DNA of 64,000 nt from Streptomyces sp. NRRL F-5135. Lineage in GTDB: Bacteria; Actinomycetota; Actinomycetes; Streptomycetales; Streptomycetaceae. The position numbers and the translations under genes were made by a program. The stretch covers positions 434,001-498,000 of the forward strand of contig NZ_JOHR01000001.1 in NCBI RefSeq assembly GCF_000719775.1, given 5' to 3'. Positions 9,375 to 17,767 of this stretch are shown here, piece after piece. Numbering within the stretch: position 1 is the stretch's first letter; each line of letters starts with the position of its first letter. Under the pieces are notes generated by a model that did no database searches, was not told where the DNA came from, and was given only the letters and a program-made list of their open reading frames with translations.

Positions 9375-9405
9375 GTGCCCCGGAACCGGAGCGGAACCGG
9401 GGCAC
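9375..9405 (-). terminator. Stem-loop between precursor and export genes (attenuator candidate)
   Basis: GTGCCCCGG (9375-9383) pairs perfectly with CCGGGGCAC (9397-9405) around a 13-nt loop; there is no T-run after it. It lies between the stop of the 67-aa precursor and the start of the adaptor gene, both on the minus strand. Bacteriocin operons often have a leaky terminator here so that precursor mRNA exceeds exporter mRNA; that role is an inference. Confidence 0.55.
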
Positions 9406-9490
9406 CCGGTACGGCCTGTCGGTCGGGGAACCGTCGGACCGCACCGTCGTCACCACACGTGGGCGTGCCGCTCAGCGGCACACGGCCGGA

Positions 9491-9694
9491 TCAGAGAGCG
9501 GCGACCGTGCCCGTGGCCAGACCCACGACGCCACCGGCGGTGTTGGTGACGGTGCCCACGACGCCCGAGACCGGGACGATGCCGTCAACGGTGTTCACGA
9601 CGCCGCCGACGACGCCGTCGACGAGACCGCCGGAGACGTTGTCCAGCTCGCTGTCGGCGATTTCCTGGGTCTCGACCTGGGGGGTGAAGGACAT
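9491..9694 (-). CDS. Double-glycine leader peptide precursor (candidate bacteriocin-like export substrate)
   Basis: A 67-aa precursor. The 23-residue leader (MSFTPQVETQEIADSELDNV, then SGG) is acidic and ends in the classic ELDNVSGG signal read by C39 peptidases. The predicted 44-residue core starts LVDGVVGGVVNTVDGI and ends GLATGTVAAL. It holds 14 Val, 10 Gly, 6 Thr and 2 Asp, with no Cys, Lys, Arg or aromatic residue. It therefore cannot form lanthionine or disulphide bridges. ATG at 9694 has GAAGGGAAA about 6 nt upstream. It is first in the operon with the HlyD adaptor and both NHLM ABC subunits. No LanM, radical-SAM, YcaO or other tailoring enzyme lies between the flanking sugar genes. 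Role (antimicrobial, signal or surface peptide) is unknown; that it is the exported substrate is well supported by position and motif. Confidence 0.87.
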   Translation of the reverse strand: MSFTPQVETQEIADSELDNVSGGLVDGVVGGVVNTVDGIVPVSGVVGTVTNTAGGVVGLATGTVAAL

Positions 9695-9713
9695 GTGTGT
9701 TTCCCTTCGCGCT

Positions 9714-9731
9714 GATATCTCGGATATCTCT
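9714..9731. promoter_or_regulatory. Tandem 9-bp AT-rich repeat upstream of the precursor gene
   Basis: GATATCTCG and GATATCTCT lie end to end (9714-9722, 9723-9731), each holding the palindrome GATATC, about 20-37 bases upstream of the precursor ATG. Such AT-rich sequence is rare in this window. It could be an operator, part of a promoter or a 5'-UTR element; the sequence alone does not decide. Confidence 0.4.
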
Positions 9732-10284
9732 CGGTCACCACGGCGGTTCCGACGCGCCGGCCGCCCCCGGGGAATTCCGAGGACTGTCGGTGCGACTGCC
9801 GCGATGCGAAGGATCAAAGCACGCGGACGCATCATGCCGCCAACTCGGAAGAGCACCGGTCGCGATGCGTCGTGACGCGGAAATGACGTGGCGTGCCCCC
9901 GCGTCCACGAAGTGGTGACACCATCTTCACGCGTTCGCGAGAGTGAATATCGGCTGGCTGGGCCCGGCTTCCACGGGGAAAGCGACATTCCCGCCCATTA
10001 CACCGACGCTTCCGCGGAGGGGGCGGCGGGCCGGGCGGGAATGTGGCCCCCAGGTAACCGGTGTGGAGATTGTTCACAGGCCGCGCGACGTCATTCACCG
10101 AATGCCCCGCCGGGGCTGGCCGAATGCCCCGTCGTAGGCGACCGGACGCGATGTGTCATTTCCGTGGGCGCATCGCACCGGAATGGACGCCGGGTATGTT
10201 CTCGACGGTTGACCGGCCATTTCCGGACGGTTCGTCAATAATTCGAGACGGTGGTGCGCGAGGGCTCACGGTGGGCGCCGGGCG
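9732..10284. other. Long intergenic region upstream of the peptide-export operon
   Basis: More than 550 bp without a convincing gene. It is lower in GC than its surroundings and short ORFs on both strands lack coding bias. It presumably carries the promoter of the precursor-led operon, but no clear -35/-10 pair was found. A 12-bp direct repeat CCGAATGCCCCG occurs at 10098-10109 and 10120-10131. The 22-bp period is about two helical turns, so a regulator site is possible. Confidence 0.45.
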
Positions 10285-10305
10285 GGAGCACCCCGGTTGT
10301 GCTCC
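10285..10305 (-). terminator. Stem-loop downstream of the isomerase gene
   Basis: GGAGCAC (10285-10291) pairs with GTGCTCC (10299-10305) around a 7-nt loop, about 30 bp past the isomerase stop codon. This probably separates the sugar operon from the peptide operon. Three near-identical decamers (CTCCCGTCGA type, 10311-10340) lie between the stop and the stem-loop. Confidence 0.5.
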
Positions 10306-10336
10306 GGTGACTCCCGTCGACTCCCGTCGGCTCCCG

Positions 10337-11779
10337 TCACACTTCCCGGTAGTCGATACCGAGCAGGCTCGCGGCGGCCCGGTAGTCGCCCGCCCCGTGG
10401 CCGAGCGAGAGCGACCAGTGGTGCCCCACCCCGGTCGCGCTCCACTCGTCGACCCACAGGCCCGGGTCGCGCCCGAAGTCGACCCGGCTGGTGGTGTTGC
10501 CGATCTCCAGCAGCGGTCCGGGGACGACCGTGCCCTCGGAGGCGACGAGGGAGAGGGTTCCGTCGCGGTCCTGTCCGAGCCCGAGCAGCGTGACCGGCCC
10601 GTGCCGCACGTCGAACTCGACACTGACGCCCCAGCCCCGCTTGCCGTGGTAGACGCCCAGCCCGCGCAGCAGCGGCTCCCGCGCGCTCACCGCGAGGTGG
10701 GCCGGCCCGTCATGGCCCATCTCGACCACGCCGTCCTCGAAGTTGAGCGCCTGGATCTCCGTGAAGGACCCGCCCGCCCCGGCCGCCTGGGTGACCAGCT
10801 GGGCGACGCTGGTGCGCAGCTCGTACTCCCCCGCCGCGGGCACCCCGCGCGCCGTCAGCAGCGAGGCGCCCAGGATCATGCCCGCGCCCAGCCGCTCGTG
10901 CTGCTCACCGTCCAGGCCGCGGTGGTAGTACGCCAGCGAGTCCAGCGCGAAGTCGTCCACGAGCCGGTCGAGCGCCACGGAGACCTTCGCGCCCCAGGAG
11001 AAGTCGTCGTCCACGACCGTGTCGTCCAGGGTGAAGATCTCCCGCGCGACCTTCACTCGTTCCGCCGTCTCGTCGTCCGTGACCTTCTCCACGCGGTGGC
11101 GCAGGTCGTCGAACTCCAGGACCTCGACGTGCGAGCCGAAGGTGGCGGGCAGCAGCGTGAGGTCGGTGGAGACGTCCAGCATGCCCGGGTAGAGGTGGCC
11201 CATCAGTCCGTGCCGGGCGTGCCGCAGCGCTGCGCGTACGTGGGCCGCGCGGATCCACCGGCCGATGCGCTCCCAGGCCGACTCCTGGCGCAGATGGCCC
11301 GAGACCGAGCGGAAGGGGATCCCGGCGCGGCGGAAGACGTTGCCGACCTCGGGCACGGGGCACTGGCCGCAGTACGCCAGCCAGGCGCCGGTGTCGAAGT
11401 CCGCGTGGCTCATCTTCTCCGTCGGCTGGAGGTCGATCACGAGGACCGGCGTGTTCGAGCGCTGGGCGATGGGGAGGACCATCGACGAGGTCAGATAGGT
11501 CGTCAGGAACATGACGATCAGATCGCAGTCCGCCCGCCGCAGCGTCTCGGCCGCCGCGGCGCCTTCCCGCTCGTCCGAGATGAATCCGACGTCGGTGACA
11601 TCGGCGTCCATCTCCTCGAAGCGACGCGAGACATAGCGCGTCGACTCCTTCAACTGGGGCAGCAGGCCGGGGAACTGAGGCCAGTAGGTGCCCAGTCCGC
11701 CCGCCACGAGACCGACGCGGGTCCTGCGCCGCCGCGCGGGCGGCAGCAGCCTGGCCAGGGCCGTTGACTTGTCCGGCAT
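10337..11779 (-). CDS. L-arabinose/L-fucose isomerase-family sugar isomerase
   Basis: 480 aa of the AraA/FucI superfamily, which converts aldoses to ketoses using a divalent metal. The N-terminal Rossmann-like part (RVGLVAGGLGTYWPQFPG, then CDLIVMFLTTYLTSSMVLP) matches AraA-like proteins. Candidate metal and active-site regions are TEKMSHADFDTG, FDDLRHRVEK and the late Asp/Glu/His motifs (NFEDGVVEMGHDGPAH). It lies 132 bp downstream of the GH106-like glycosidase gene on the same strand, so it may act on a sugar released by that enzyme. The substrate cannot be read from sequence: L-arabinose, L-fucose, L-rhamnose and others are handled by relatives. ATG with AAGGAG close upstream. Confidence 0.78.
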   Translation of the reverse strand: MPDKSTALARLLPPARRRRTRVGLVAGGLGTYWPQFPGLLPQLKESTRYVSRRFEEMDADVTDVGFISDEREGAAAAETLRRADCDLIVMFLTTYLTSSMVLPIAQRSNTPVLVIDLQPTEKMSHADFDTGAWLAYCGQCPVPEVGNVFRRAGIPFRSVSGHLRQESAWERIGRWIRAAHVRAALRHARHGLMGHLYPGMLDVSTDLTLLPATFGSHVEVLEFDDLRHRVEKVTDDETAERVKVAREIFTLDDTVVDDDFSWGAKVSVALDRLVDDFALDSLAYYHRGLDGEQHERLGAGMILGASLLTARGVPAAGEYELRTSVAQLVTQAAGAGGSFTEIQALNFEDGVVEMGHDGPAHLAVSAREPLLRGLGVYHGKRGWGVSVEFDVRHGPVTLLGLGQDRDGTLSLVASEGTVVPGPLLEIGNTTSRVDFGRDPGLWVDEWSATGVGHHWSLSLGHGAGDYRAAASLLGIDYREV

Positions 11780-11911
11780 TCAGACTCCTTGAGTGGGTTC
11801 GTCGTGCGTGTGCTCCTGTGGTGGTGCCGTGAGTGTGGGAGGTGACGGACGCGGGGGTGCGGTGAGTGTGCGGGGCGCCGCGTGCCGTGTACGGCGTCGC
11901 GTCGCGCCCGC

Positions 11912-14900
11912 TCATTCCGCCGCCCGCGGCGTGCGCAGTGTCACCGGGCCCAGCAGCCCGGAGACGAGCTGCGAGGGGAACGTCCAGGCGGTGGGGGTGG
12001 TCTCGTGCAGGAAGGGCGCCAGTGTGTTGTAGACGGTCACCTCCAGCCGTACCGTCCGGCCTGCCGTGCCGCGCAGGAGGAACCGGTACGGGGCGCAGAA
12101 CGCCTCGCCGGCCGGCTCGCCGTCGACGGTCACCTCGACACTCCCGCGCACCCGTCCCAGGTCGAGCACCGGGTCGGGCCCGGCCGGCACCCGGAGCATC
12201 CGGGAGTGGACCACGCCGCCGCTCCAGCCGGCCAGGCCCAGGCACGCGCGCCAGTCGCCGAGCGGGAACCCGGTCTCGGCCGTACGTACGCTCACCGGCC
12301 CCGACCAGGCCGAACCGCCGCGCAGCACGGCCGTCGGCTCGGTGACGACATCGAGTTCCGCGCGGGCCTCCAGGGGCCCGCCGAAGTCGAGAACGCCGTC
12401 CGTGACCGGCTGGGCCACCCCGTCGAGACGGACCGTGGCGGGCAGCGCGAGCGGCAGGTCCACCGACACGGCCCCCACCGGCAGGGTGATCCGGAAGCGC
12501 TGTGCCGCCGGGACGACGTCGTCGGTGGTCCGCACGGTGTCCACCCGGGTGCCGAGGACGGGCGCGCCCGTCAGCCACTCGGTGCCGGACAGCGGATGCG
12601 GCCGCACGGCGGCGTAGGAGGACTGCGTCTCGGCCCAGCGGCCCCGGTGTTCGACGGTCCGGCCGCGTCGGCCGGCCGTCTCCACCTCCCACCCGGCACC
12701 GCTGACGAGCGCCGTCGCGCCGCCGCCGGTCCCGGGCGGGGCGTCCGTACGGGCGACGAGGTCGACGAAGACCACGTCGTCGGCCCGTACGCTGTCGGCG
12801 ACGACCTCCACGACGTGTTCCCCGGCGGTGAGAGGCAGGACGTGGCGGAAGTACATCGGCTGCGCGCCCCAACTGGACTCGTAGTACTCGACCTTCTCCT
12901 GCCGTGCCACCACCGCCCCGTCGAGGGTGACGGTGACGCCGGTGGCGGCACCCACGACCAGCACCGCCTCGAGCGCGTCCCGGTCCAGGGCCAGCCTCCC
13001 CCGGTAGGTGACCCGGCCGTCCGCGCGCTCCGTGCCGGGCAGGCGCATGAACTGCGGGCGCGGCGCGAAGCCGCCGGGCGGGGCCAGGCAGAAGAAGCTG
13101 CCCAGGGTGGCGCTCCGGCGCGTGGTCGCCGCGGCGGCCGCGAGTTCGGGGTCGGCCAGTTCGTACTCGAGGACATTGCGCGGCCGGCGCACCTCGATCC
13201 GGGCGGTGGCGAGATAGTCGCCGCCCGGGAGCAGTTCCCGGCCGTTCCACCACCACCGCTTCGCCGCGGGCGATCCGAGGACCAGGTCGGCCGGTCCGAG
13301 ACGGTCGGTCTCCACGACGGCGCGGACCCGGACGACGGCTCCCTCGCCCGGCGCCGCGACCCGTACGAACTCCTCGTCCACCATGCCCTTGTTGCCGAGC
13401 GCGCCGTGCCCCGGATCGAGGATGCCCCGGGAGGTGGAGTGGAGCGAGGTCGCCCATGCCTCCCGGGCGGGCACCAGCGGACGCGCACCGGCGAGTACGG
13501 CGTCGGCCTCGTCGCCGTCGAGCGGTGCGGGGGCCCGCTCGGCCGCCACGGGGCCGAGGACACGGACCCGGTTCCCGTACGTCGCCCGGACCGTCCCGGC
13601 CGGCTCCCCGACGCCGCCCTCCACGTCCTTGCCCTCCGCCCACCGCAGGGTCCACAGCGGTACGGCGTCGACCGGGGCGCCGGCGGGGAGCGCCAGGTCG
13701 CCCCAGGTGTTGTCCATCGTGGGCACCAGGCGCCCGCGCCAGCCCGTGGAGAGGTCGGTGACCGAGACGTCCCGCGCCTCGGCGTACGCGTCCGGCCCGG
13801 CGTGCGGGACCGCCCGGGCCCGGGGGGCATCGGGGGTACGCGGCGTGCCCGCCGCCGCGTACCCCCGATGCCGCGCCCCCGCCGTCCCTCCCCGGCCCGG
13901 CGCCTTCTGTGCCGTTTCCTCTCCCGGCCCCTCCGGCGGTTCCTCCCGCCATACGACGATCGCGGCCGGTGCGCCGCGCAGGGGGACCGTGATGGTGGAG
14001 GTCCCCCCGCGGACGGTCACCGGTGCCGCCTCCCGCGCGCCGGTGGCCGGGTTCCACACCTCCGCCTCGGCGACCACCGCGTTCACCCGCACCGAGGAGA
14101 CCGTCGCGTACCGGGCGGGGTCGAAGTCGTAGTCCTCCCAGAGCCAGGCCCCCTCGCGCAGCGGGTACGCGGAGGCGTTCGGGAACGCGCCGGTGACGAA
14201 GGCCGCGCCCTCGGCCCCCTTGCGCCGTACCAGCAGCGGTACGTCACCCGTCGCGTGTCCGGCCGCGTCGCCCACCGCCTTCGCCGCCGCCTCCGCGTCA
14301 TCGGCGTACTCCAGGCGCGGGTGCGCCACCAGGGCCGCGACCGACGCGTCGTCACCGCGCACGCCGGCCGCGTACGAGGGCGCGCGCCCCACGACGACGA
14401 CCCGCCCGCCGCTGTCGAGCAGCGCGCGGAGCCGGCGCGCGGTGTCCTCCTCCAGGACGCTCGCCGACGGCAGCAGCACCACCGAGTAGCCGAGGTCACG
14501 CACCCGCAGCGCGCCGTCCACCGCCTCGGCGCGCTGCACGGAGGCGTCGTCGATGACGTCGAACGACACCCGCGCCCGGTCCAGGGCTCCGAGCCGGGTG
14601 GCGAACCAGTTGTTGGTGCCGCACAGCTCCAGATAGTGCCGTTGGGCCAGGTCGAGTTCGGTGTGGCCGGCGCCGAGCTGCCCGTCCCCGAAGTGTGCGA
14701 CGGGAACGTCCAGCGGAAGCAGGGCCTGGGCGGTGGTGGTCGGGTGCAGCACGGCGACCTCGGCGCTGTAGGTGCCCCACGACATGACGGAGGCGATCCG
14801 GGCGACCGCCCGGGAGAAGGCCGGGTACTGCTTCCAGTAGGGCTGGCGCCAGTCGGTGGACGGTGGTGCCCACTCGAACCAGCCGCCGGCCGTGCCGAAG

Positions 14901-16072
14901 TAACTGGCGTGCGGATTGTAGAGGTTGGCGCCGCTGCGCAGGAAGGGCAGCAGCCAGTCATAGGTGTCCTCCAGCGTGCCGCCCCAGCCGGAGGAGTGGA
15001 ACGCCTCGATCCAGACCCGGTCATGGCCGTAGAGGTGGGCCATGGAGGAATGGATCTTCGCATCGCCCTCGTGGTCGCTGCCGGCGGCGCTGTACCAGCG
15101 GTGGGTGCGGAAGTAGTCGGTGTAGATCTGGGTGGCCTGGGTCGGGAACCCGGCCCGCGCCGGGTTGCTCTGGTCCGCGCCGAGGAGCATGCCGCGCTCG
15201 TCGTGCCAGGCGGCGAGCGGCCGGAAGAGGGCTTCCTCGGTGAGTTCGGTGCGGACGGCGTAGTAGTCGGTCCGTACCTTCGCGGCGTGGTGCAGGCCGT
15301 CGGTACGGAGCGTGCCGTCGTCGCCGAAGAGCGCGGGCAGATGGTCCAGCAGGTCGTACCCGCGCCGGGCGGCGAACTCCTCGGGGAAGCGGCGCGTCCA
15401 GGAGTTGGTGCCCGGCAGTTCGTCCTGGAAGCTCCCGGCGATCACATTGCCGAGGTACCGCGGGACGCGACGGTCGAACTCGTGGTGGACGGTCCGCAGC
15501 AGCAGGCCGGCGGCGCGTGCGTCGAGGTAGTCGAAGGCCGTCGGAACCGCGGTGACGATCCGTACCTCGGTGCCGTCCGCCGCCCCGACCCGGTCCGGCG
15601 CCGTCGTCGCGAGGCGTTCACCGTTCGCGCGGTAGGCGCCGACCAGGGTCTCCGTACCGAGGAGTGCGACGCGTCCCGCGCCGACGACACCGCGGCGCGA
15701 ACGCAGCGCCTGCCCGGCCGCCTCGGGATGGCGGTGGGTGATCCCGCCCTGGACGTTGGCGCCGGAGAAGCCGAGCTGGTCGTAGAACCACAGCCGCGTA
15801 CCGAGTTCCTGGGCGATCTCGCAGGCGTCGGTGAACCGCGCCCACCACTCCTCGCCGAACCAGGCGGGGTCGTCGGCCCGGGCCCCGAAGCTCGGCCCCG
15901 CGGGCGCGAGGTTGATCACCACGAGGTTGTGGACACCGCCCTCGGTGAACTTCCGCATCTGCCAGGCGAGCCGCTCCCGGGTGACCTTCGCGCCCGACCA
16001 CCACCACAGCGGTGTGGGGCCGAAGTCACGGGGCGGATCGCGGAACAACGCGTGCAGCTCGGGAGAGATCAC
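11912..16072 (-). CDS. Large glycoside hydrolase, GH106-like (probable alpha-L-rhamnosidase)
   Basis: 1386 aa. The N-terminal barrel opens with PTPLWWWSGAKVTRERL and GGVHNLVVINLAPAG, then LWFYDQLGFSGANVQGG, a pattern I associate with GH106 and related large glycosidases. A middle region (EAFHSSGWGGTLEDTYDW, SYFGTAGGWFEW) probably holds active-site residues. The C-terminal half has beta-sandwich domains like GH2 or carbohydrate-binding folds (YRGRLALDRD, RLPGTERADGRVTY, VHSRMLRVPAGPDPVLDLG). There is no signal peptide, so it would act on imported oligosaccharides. GTG at 16072 is preceded by AAGGAT. Two LacI-type operator-like sites lie 175-340 bp upstream, and an isomerase follows. GH family assignment is from memory of motifs; a different family within the same fold is possible. 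Confidence 0.72.
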   Translation of the reverse strand: MISPELHALFRDPPRDFGPTPLWWWSGAKVTRERLAWQMRKFTEGGVHNLVVINLAPAGPSFGARADDPAWFGEEWWARFTDACEIAQELGTRLWFYDQLGFSGANVQGGITHRHPEAAGQALRSRRGVVGAGRVALLGTETLVGAYRANGERLATTAPDRVGAADGTEVRIVTAVPTAFDYLDARAAGLLLRTVHHEFDRRVPRYLGNVIAGSFQDELPGTNSWTRRFPEEFAARRGYDLLDHLPALFGDDGTLRTDGLHHAAKVRTDYYAVRTELTEEALFRPLAAWHDERGMLLGADQSNPARAGFPTQATQIYTDYFRTHRWYSAAGSDHEGDAKIHSSMAHLYGHDRVWIEAFHSSGWGGTLEDTYDWLLPFLRSGANLYNPHASYFGTAGGWFEWAPPSTDWRQPYWKQYPAFSRAVARIASVMSWGTYSAEVAVLHPTTTAQALLPLDVPVAHFGDGQLGAGHTELDLAQRHYLELCGTNNWFATRLGALDRARVSFDVIDDASVQRAEAVDGALRVRDLGYSVVLLPSASVLEEDTARRLRALLDSGGRVVVVGRAPSYAAGVRGDDASVAALVAHPRLEYADDAEAAAKAVGDAAGHATGDVPLLVRRKGAEGAAFVTGAFPNASAYPLREGAWLWEDYDFDPARYATVSSVRVNAVVAEAEVWNPATGAREAAPVTVRGGTSTITVPLRGAPAAIVVWREEPPEGPGEETAQKAPGRGGTAGARHRGYAAAGTPRTPDAPRARAVPHAGPDAYAEARDVSVTDLSTGWRGRLVPTMDNTWGDLALPAGAPVDAVPLWTLRWAEGKDVEGGVGEPAGTVRATYGNRVRVLGPVAAERAPAPLDGDEADAVLAGARPLVPAREAWATSLHSTSRGILDPGHGALGNKGMVDEEFVRVAAPGEGAVVRVRAVVETDRLGPADLVLGSPAAKRWWWNGRELLPGGDYLATARIEVRRPRNVLEYELADPELAAAAATTRRSATLGSFFCLAPPGGFAPRPQFMRLPGTERADGRVTYRGRLALDRDALEAVLVVGAATGVTVTLDGAVVARQEKVEYYESSWGAQPMYFRHVLPLTAGEHVVEVVADSVRADDVVFVDLVARTDAPPGTGGGATALVSGAGWEVETAGRRGRTVEHRGRWAETQSSYAAVRPHPLSGTEWLTGAPVLGTRVDTVRTTDDVVPAAQRFRITLPVGAVSVDLPLALPATVRLDGVAQPVTDGVLDFGGPLEARAELDVVTEPTAVLRGGSAWSGPVSVRTAETGFPLGDWRACLGLAGWSGGVVHSRMLRVPAGPDPVLDLGRVRGSVEVTVDGEPAGEAFCAPYRFLLRGTAGRTVRLEVTVYNTLAPFLHETTPTAWTFPSQLVSGLLGPVTLRTPRAAE

Positions 16073-16245
16073 GGCACGACCATCCTTCGTGTCACGGGTA
16101 CGTCTGCCGGGGCGGACGGCCCCGGACCGCGGTACGGCACGGCAGTGTCGGAGGAACCGGGCGGAGCGAGCGGGGCCGAGGAGGGGGCGGGAGCCGGGGC
16201 GGGTGACGGGGCAAGTGGAGGGGTGGACGCGGGGACAAACAGGAA

Positions 16246-16259
16246 GTAAAACGTTTCAC
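16246..16259. promoter_or_regulatory. LacI-type operator-like site (proximal)
   Basis: GTAAAACGTTTCAC is an imperfect palindrome around the central CG that LacI/GalR regulators favour. It lies about 175 bp upstream of the GH106-like gene start. The surrounding stretch 16073-16532 has no gene; it holds this site, a second one at 16400, and the end of the Lrp gene region. Confidence 0.6.
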
Positions 16260-16399
16260 GGCTGTCGGGGGACAGTACCGAAGGAGGGCGCCGGGGCCAA
16301 GGCCCCGCACGGTGGTCATTTCGGCCCGTACGTCACCGCCCCAGGTGTGCGACCGCCCGATCGGTCCCCGGCCGGGCACCCCGTACGCCCGGCCGGGAT

Positions 16400-16411
16400 T
16401 GAAACGTTCCA
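16400..16411. promoter_or_regulatory. LacI-type operator-like site (distal)
   Basis: TGAAACGTTCCA shares the GAAACGTT core with the site at 16246 and lies about 150 bp further from the GH106-like gene. Two spaced sites would allow looping by a tetrameric regulator. The regulator could be either LacI-family protein of this window or one elsewhere. Confidence 0.5.
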
Positions 16412-16532
16412 GGCCGCTCGTCGCACGCCTTCGGTATACGGAGCCGGTGTCGCCCCGGCGTCGCGACGGAAAGCCCCCGCCGCCGGGCCCGCGTACGGGG
16501 TCCGGCACCCGCCCCGCCCCACCGGCCGACGA

Positions 16533-17009
16533 TCACGTCGGCCGGTGGGGCGGCATGCGGTCGTTGCGCAGGTGCTCGTAGATGACCGACGTGCGCACAT
16601 CGGCCAGTTCCTCGCGTGCGGTCAGCCTGTCGATCACGAACTCGTAGAGGGCGTTGTTGTCCGGCACGGCGACATGGATGAGGAAGTCCTCCGCACCGGA
16701 GGTGACGAACACGCCGAGCGTCTCGGGCAGTGCCCGCACCCACTCCCGGAAGCCCTCGATGGCCCGCCGTGTGGGCGGGCGGACCCGGACCGCGATCAGC
16801 GCCTGGACCGGCCGGCCCAGCGCGGCCAGGTCCACATCGAGGAGCGCCCCCTTGATCACACCTCGCTCGCGCAGCGAGCGGGTGCGGTCCAGCGCGGTCG
16901 TCGGGGAGACGCCGACCGCCGCCGCGATGTCCCGGTTGGTGCGCCGTGCGTCCGCCTGCAATTCCCTGATGATGGCCGTATCAAGTTCGTCCAGAGCCAC
17001 CCGATCCAC
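16533..17009 (-). CDS. Lrp/AsnC-family transcriptional regulator
   Basis: 158 aa. An N-terminal winged helix-turn-helix (ALDELDTAIIRELQADARRT, then IAAAVGVSPTTALDRTRSL) is followed by the RAM/ligand-binding domain (about 65-145, ending ADVRTSVIYEHLR). GTG at 17009 has GGAG about 8 nt upstream; the open frame extends to 17084, but that would overlap the divergent promoter region. It is divergent from a DUF2000 gene with about 90 bp between starts, an arrangement common in Streptomyces, so it likely controls that gene and itself, with an amino acid or related small molecule as effector. Confidence 0.88.
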   Translation of the reverse strand: MDRVALDELDTAIIRELQADARRTNRDIAAAVGVSPTTALDRTRSLRERGVIKGALLDVDLAALGRPVQALIAVRVRPPTRRAIEGFREWVRALPETLGVFVTSGAEDFLIHVAVPDNNALYEFVIDRLTAREELADVRTSVIYEHLRNDRMPPHRPT

Positions 17010-17101
17010 CCTTTCTCCGTATGAAGTACGGCTTGATTGCAACGCTAGCGGATGGACGATTAGCGTGCACGCCTGAAACCGCACGAAATGAGGAGCGCAC
17101 C

Positions 17102-17644
17102 ATGACGGCCATCACGTCCGGGAGCACCATGTCCGGGAGCCCCGCGTCCGGGAGCCTGCCCCCGGGGGACGGCGGGGCGGACGAGACGACGGGATTCCTG
17201 CCGGAGGAGATCAGAACCGGTGAACCGACCCGGTCGGCCCGGCTGAAGTGGGTGATCGCCGTCGACGCGTCGCTGCCCGCCGGACGGGCCGTGAACGCCG
17301 CGGTCTGCGCCGCGACGGCCACGGGCTCGGCGGTCACGGGGCTGCTGGGCCCGGACGCCGTGGACGCCCGGGGCGCCGCGCACCCGGGGCTGCCCTGGGC
17401 GGGCTGCACGATCCTCGGCGCGAGCACCGCCCAGCTCTCCGAGCTGCGGGAGAAGGCCGCGGCCTCGCCCGGCGTGCACGTCGCCGACATGCCGGCGGAC
17501 GCCCAGCTGACCCGGGTCTACGACGAGTACCTGGCGCGGATTGCCGCCAAGCCGGCGGCGGAGATCGGCTACTACGCGGTCAGTGTGGTGGGCCCGCGCA
17601 ACCGGGTGGACAAGCTCGTCAAGAAACTGTCGCTCCTGCCGTGA
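17102..17644 (+). CDS. DUF2000 domain protein
   Basis: 180 aa. An N-terminal Gly/Ser/Pro-rich stretch (about 1-45) precedes the DUF2000 domain (LKWVIAVDASLPAGRAVNAA near residue 50 to the end). DUF2000 proteins have a peptidyl-tRNA hydrolase II-like fold with no proven reaction. ATG at 17102 has GAGGAG 6 nt upstream; the frame is open to 17021 but the upstream part holds the divergent promoter. Its partner is the Lrp-type regulator on the other strand. Confidence 0.85.
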   Translation: MTAITSGSTMSGSPASGSLPPGDGGADETTGFLPEEIRTGEPTRSARLKWVIAVDASLPAGRAVNAAVCAATATGSAVTGLLGPDAVDARGAAHPGLPWAGCTILGASTAQLSELREKAAASPGVHVADMPADAQLTRVYDEYLARIAAKPAAEIGYYAVSVVGPRNRVDKLVKKLSLLP

Positions 17645-17767
17645 GCGCCCCGAGGGCTCCGGCCGGTCCGGCCGGCCCCGCCGATGCGGCTGATGCGGCT
17701 GATCCAGTCGGCACGGCCCGCCCGCCCGGTGCCCGGCGAGGGCGAGGGCGGGCCCCGGCGGCCCGGG

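Noticed and set aside
9491..9694. Precursor as a lanthipeptide
   Set aside because: The core has no Cys and no lanthipeptide synthetase lies nearby.
9832..10098. 88-aa minus-strand ORF as a second precursor peptide
   Set aside because: No double-glycine motif or ribosome site, and Arg/Pro-rich composition typical of non-coding frames.
10311..10340. Three decamers (CTCCCGTCGA type) after the isomerase gene
   Set aside because: Short and simple; could arise by slippage, with no evidence of function.
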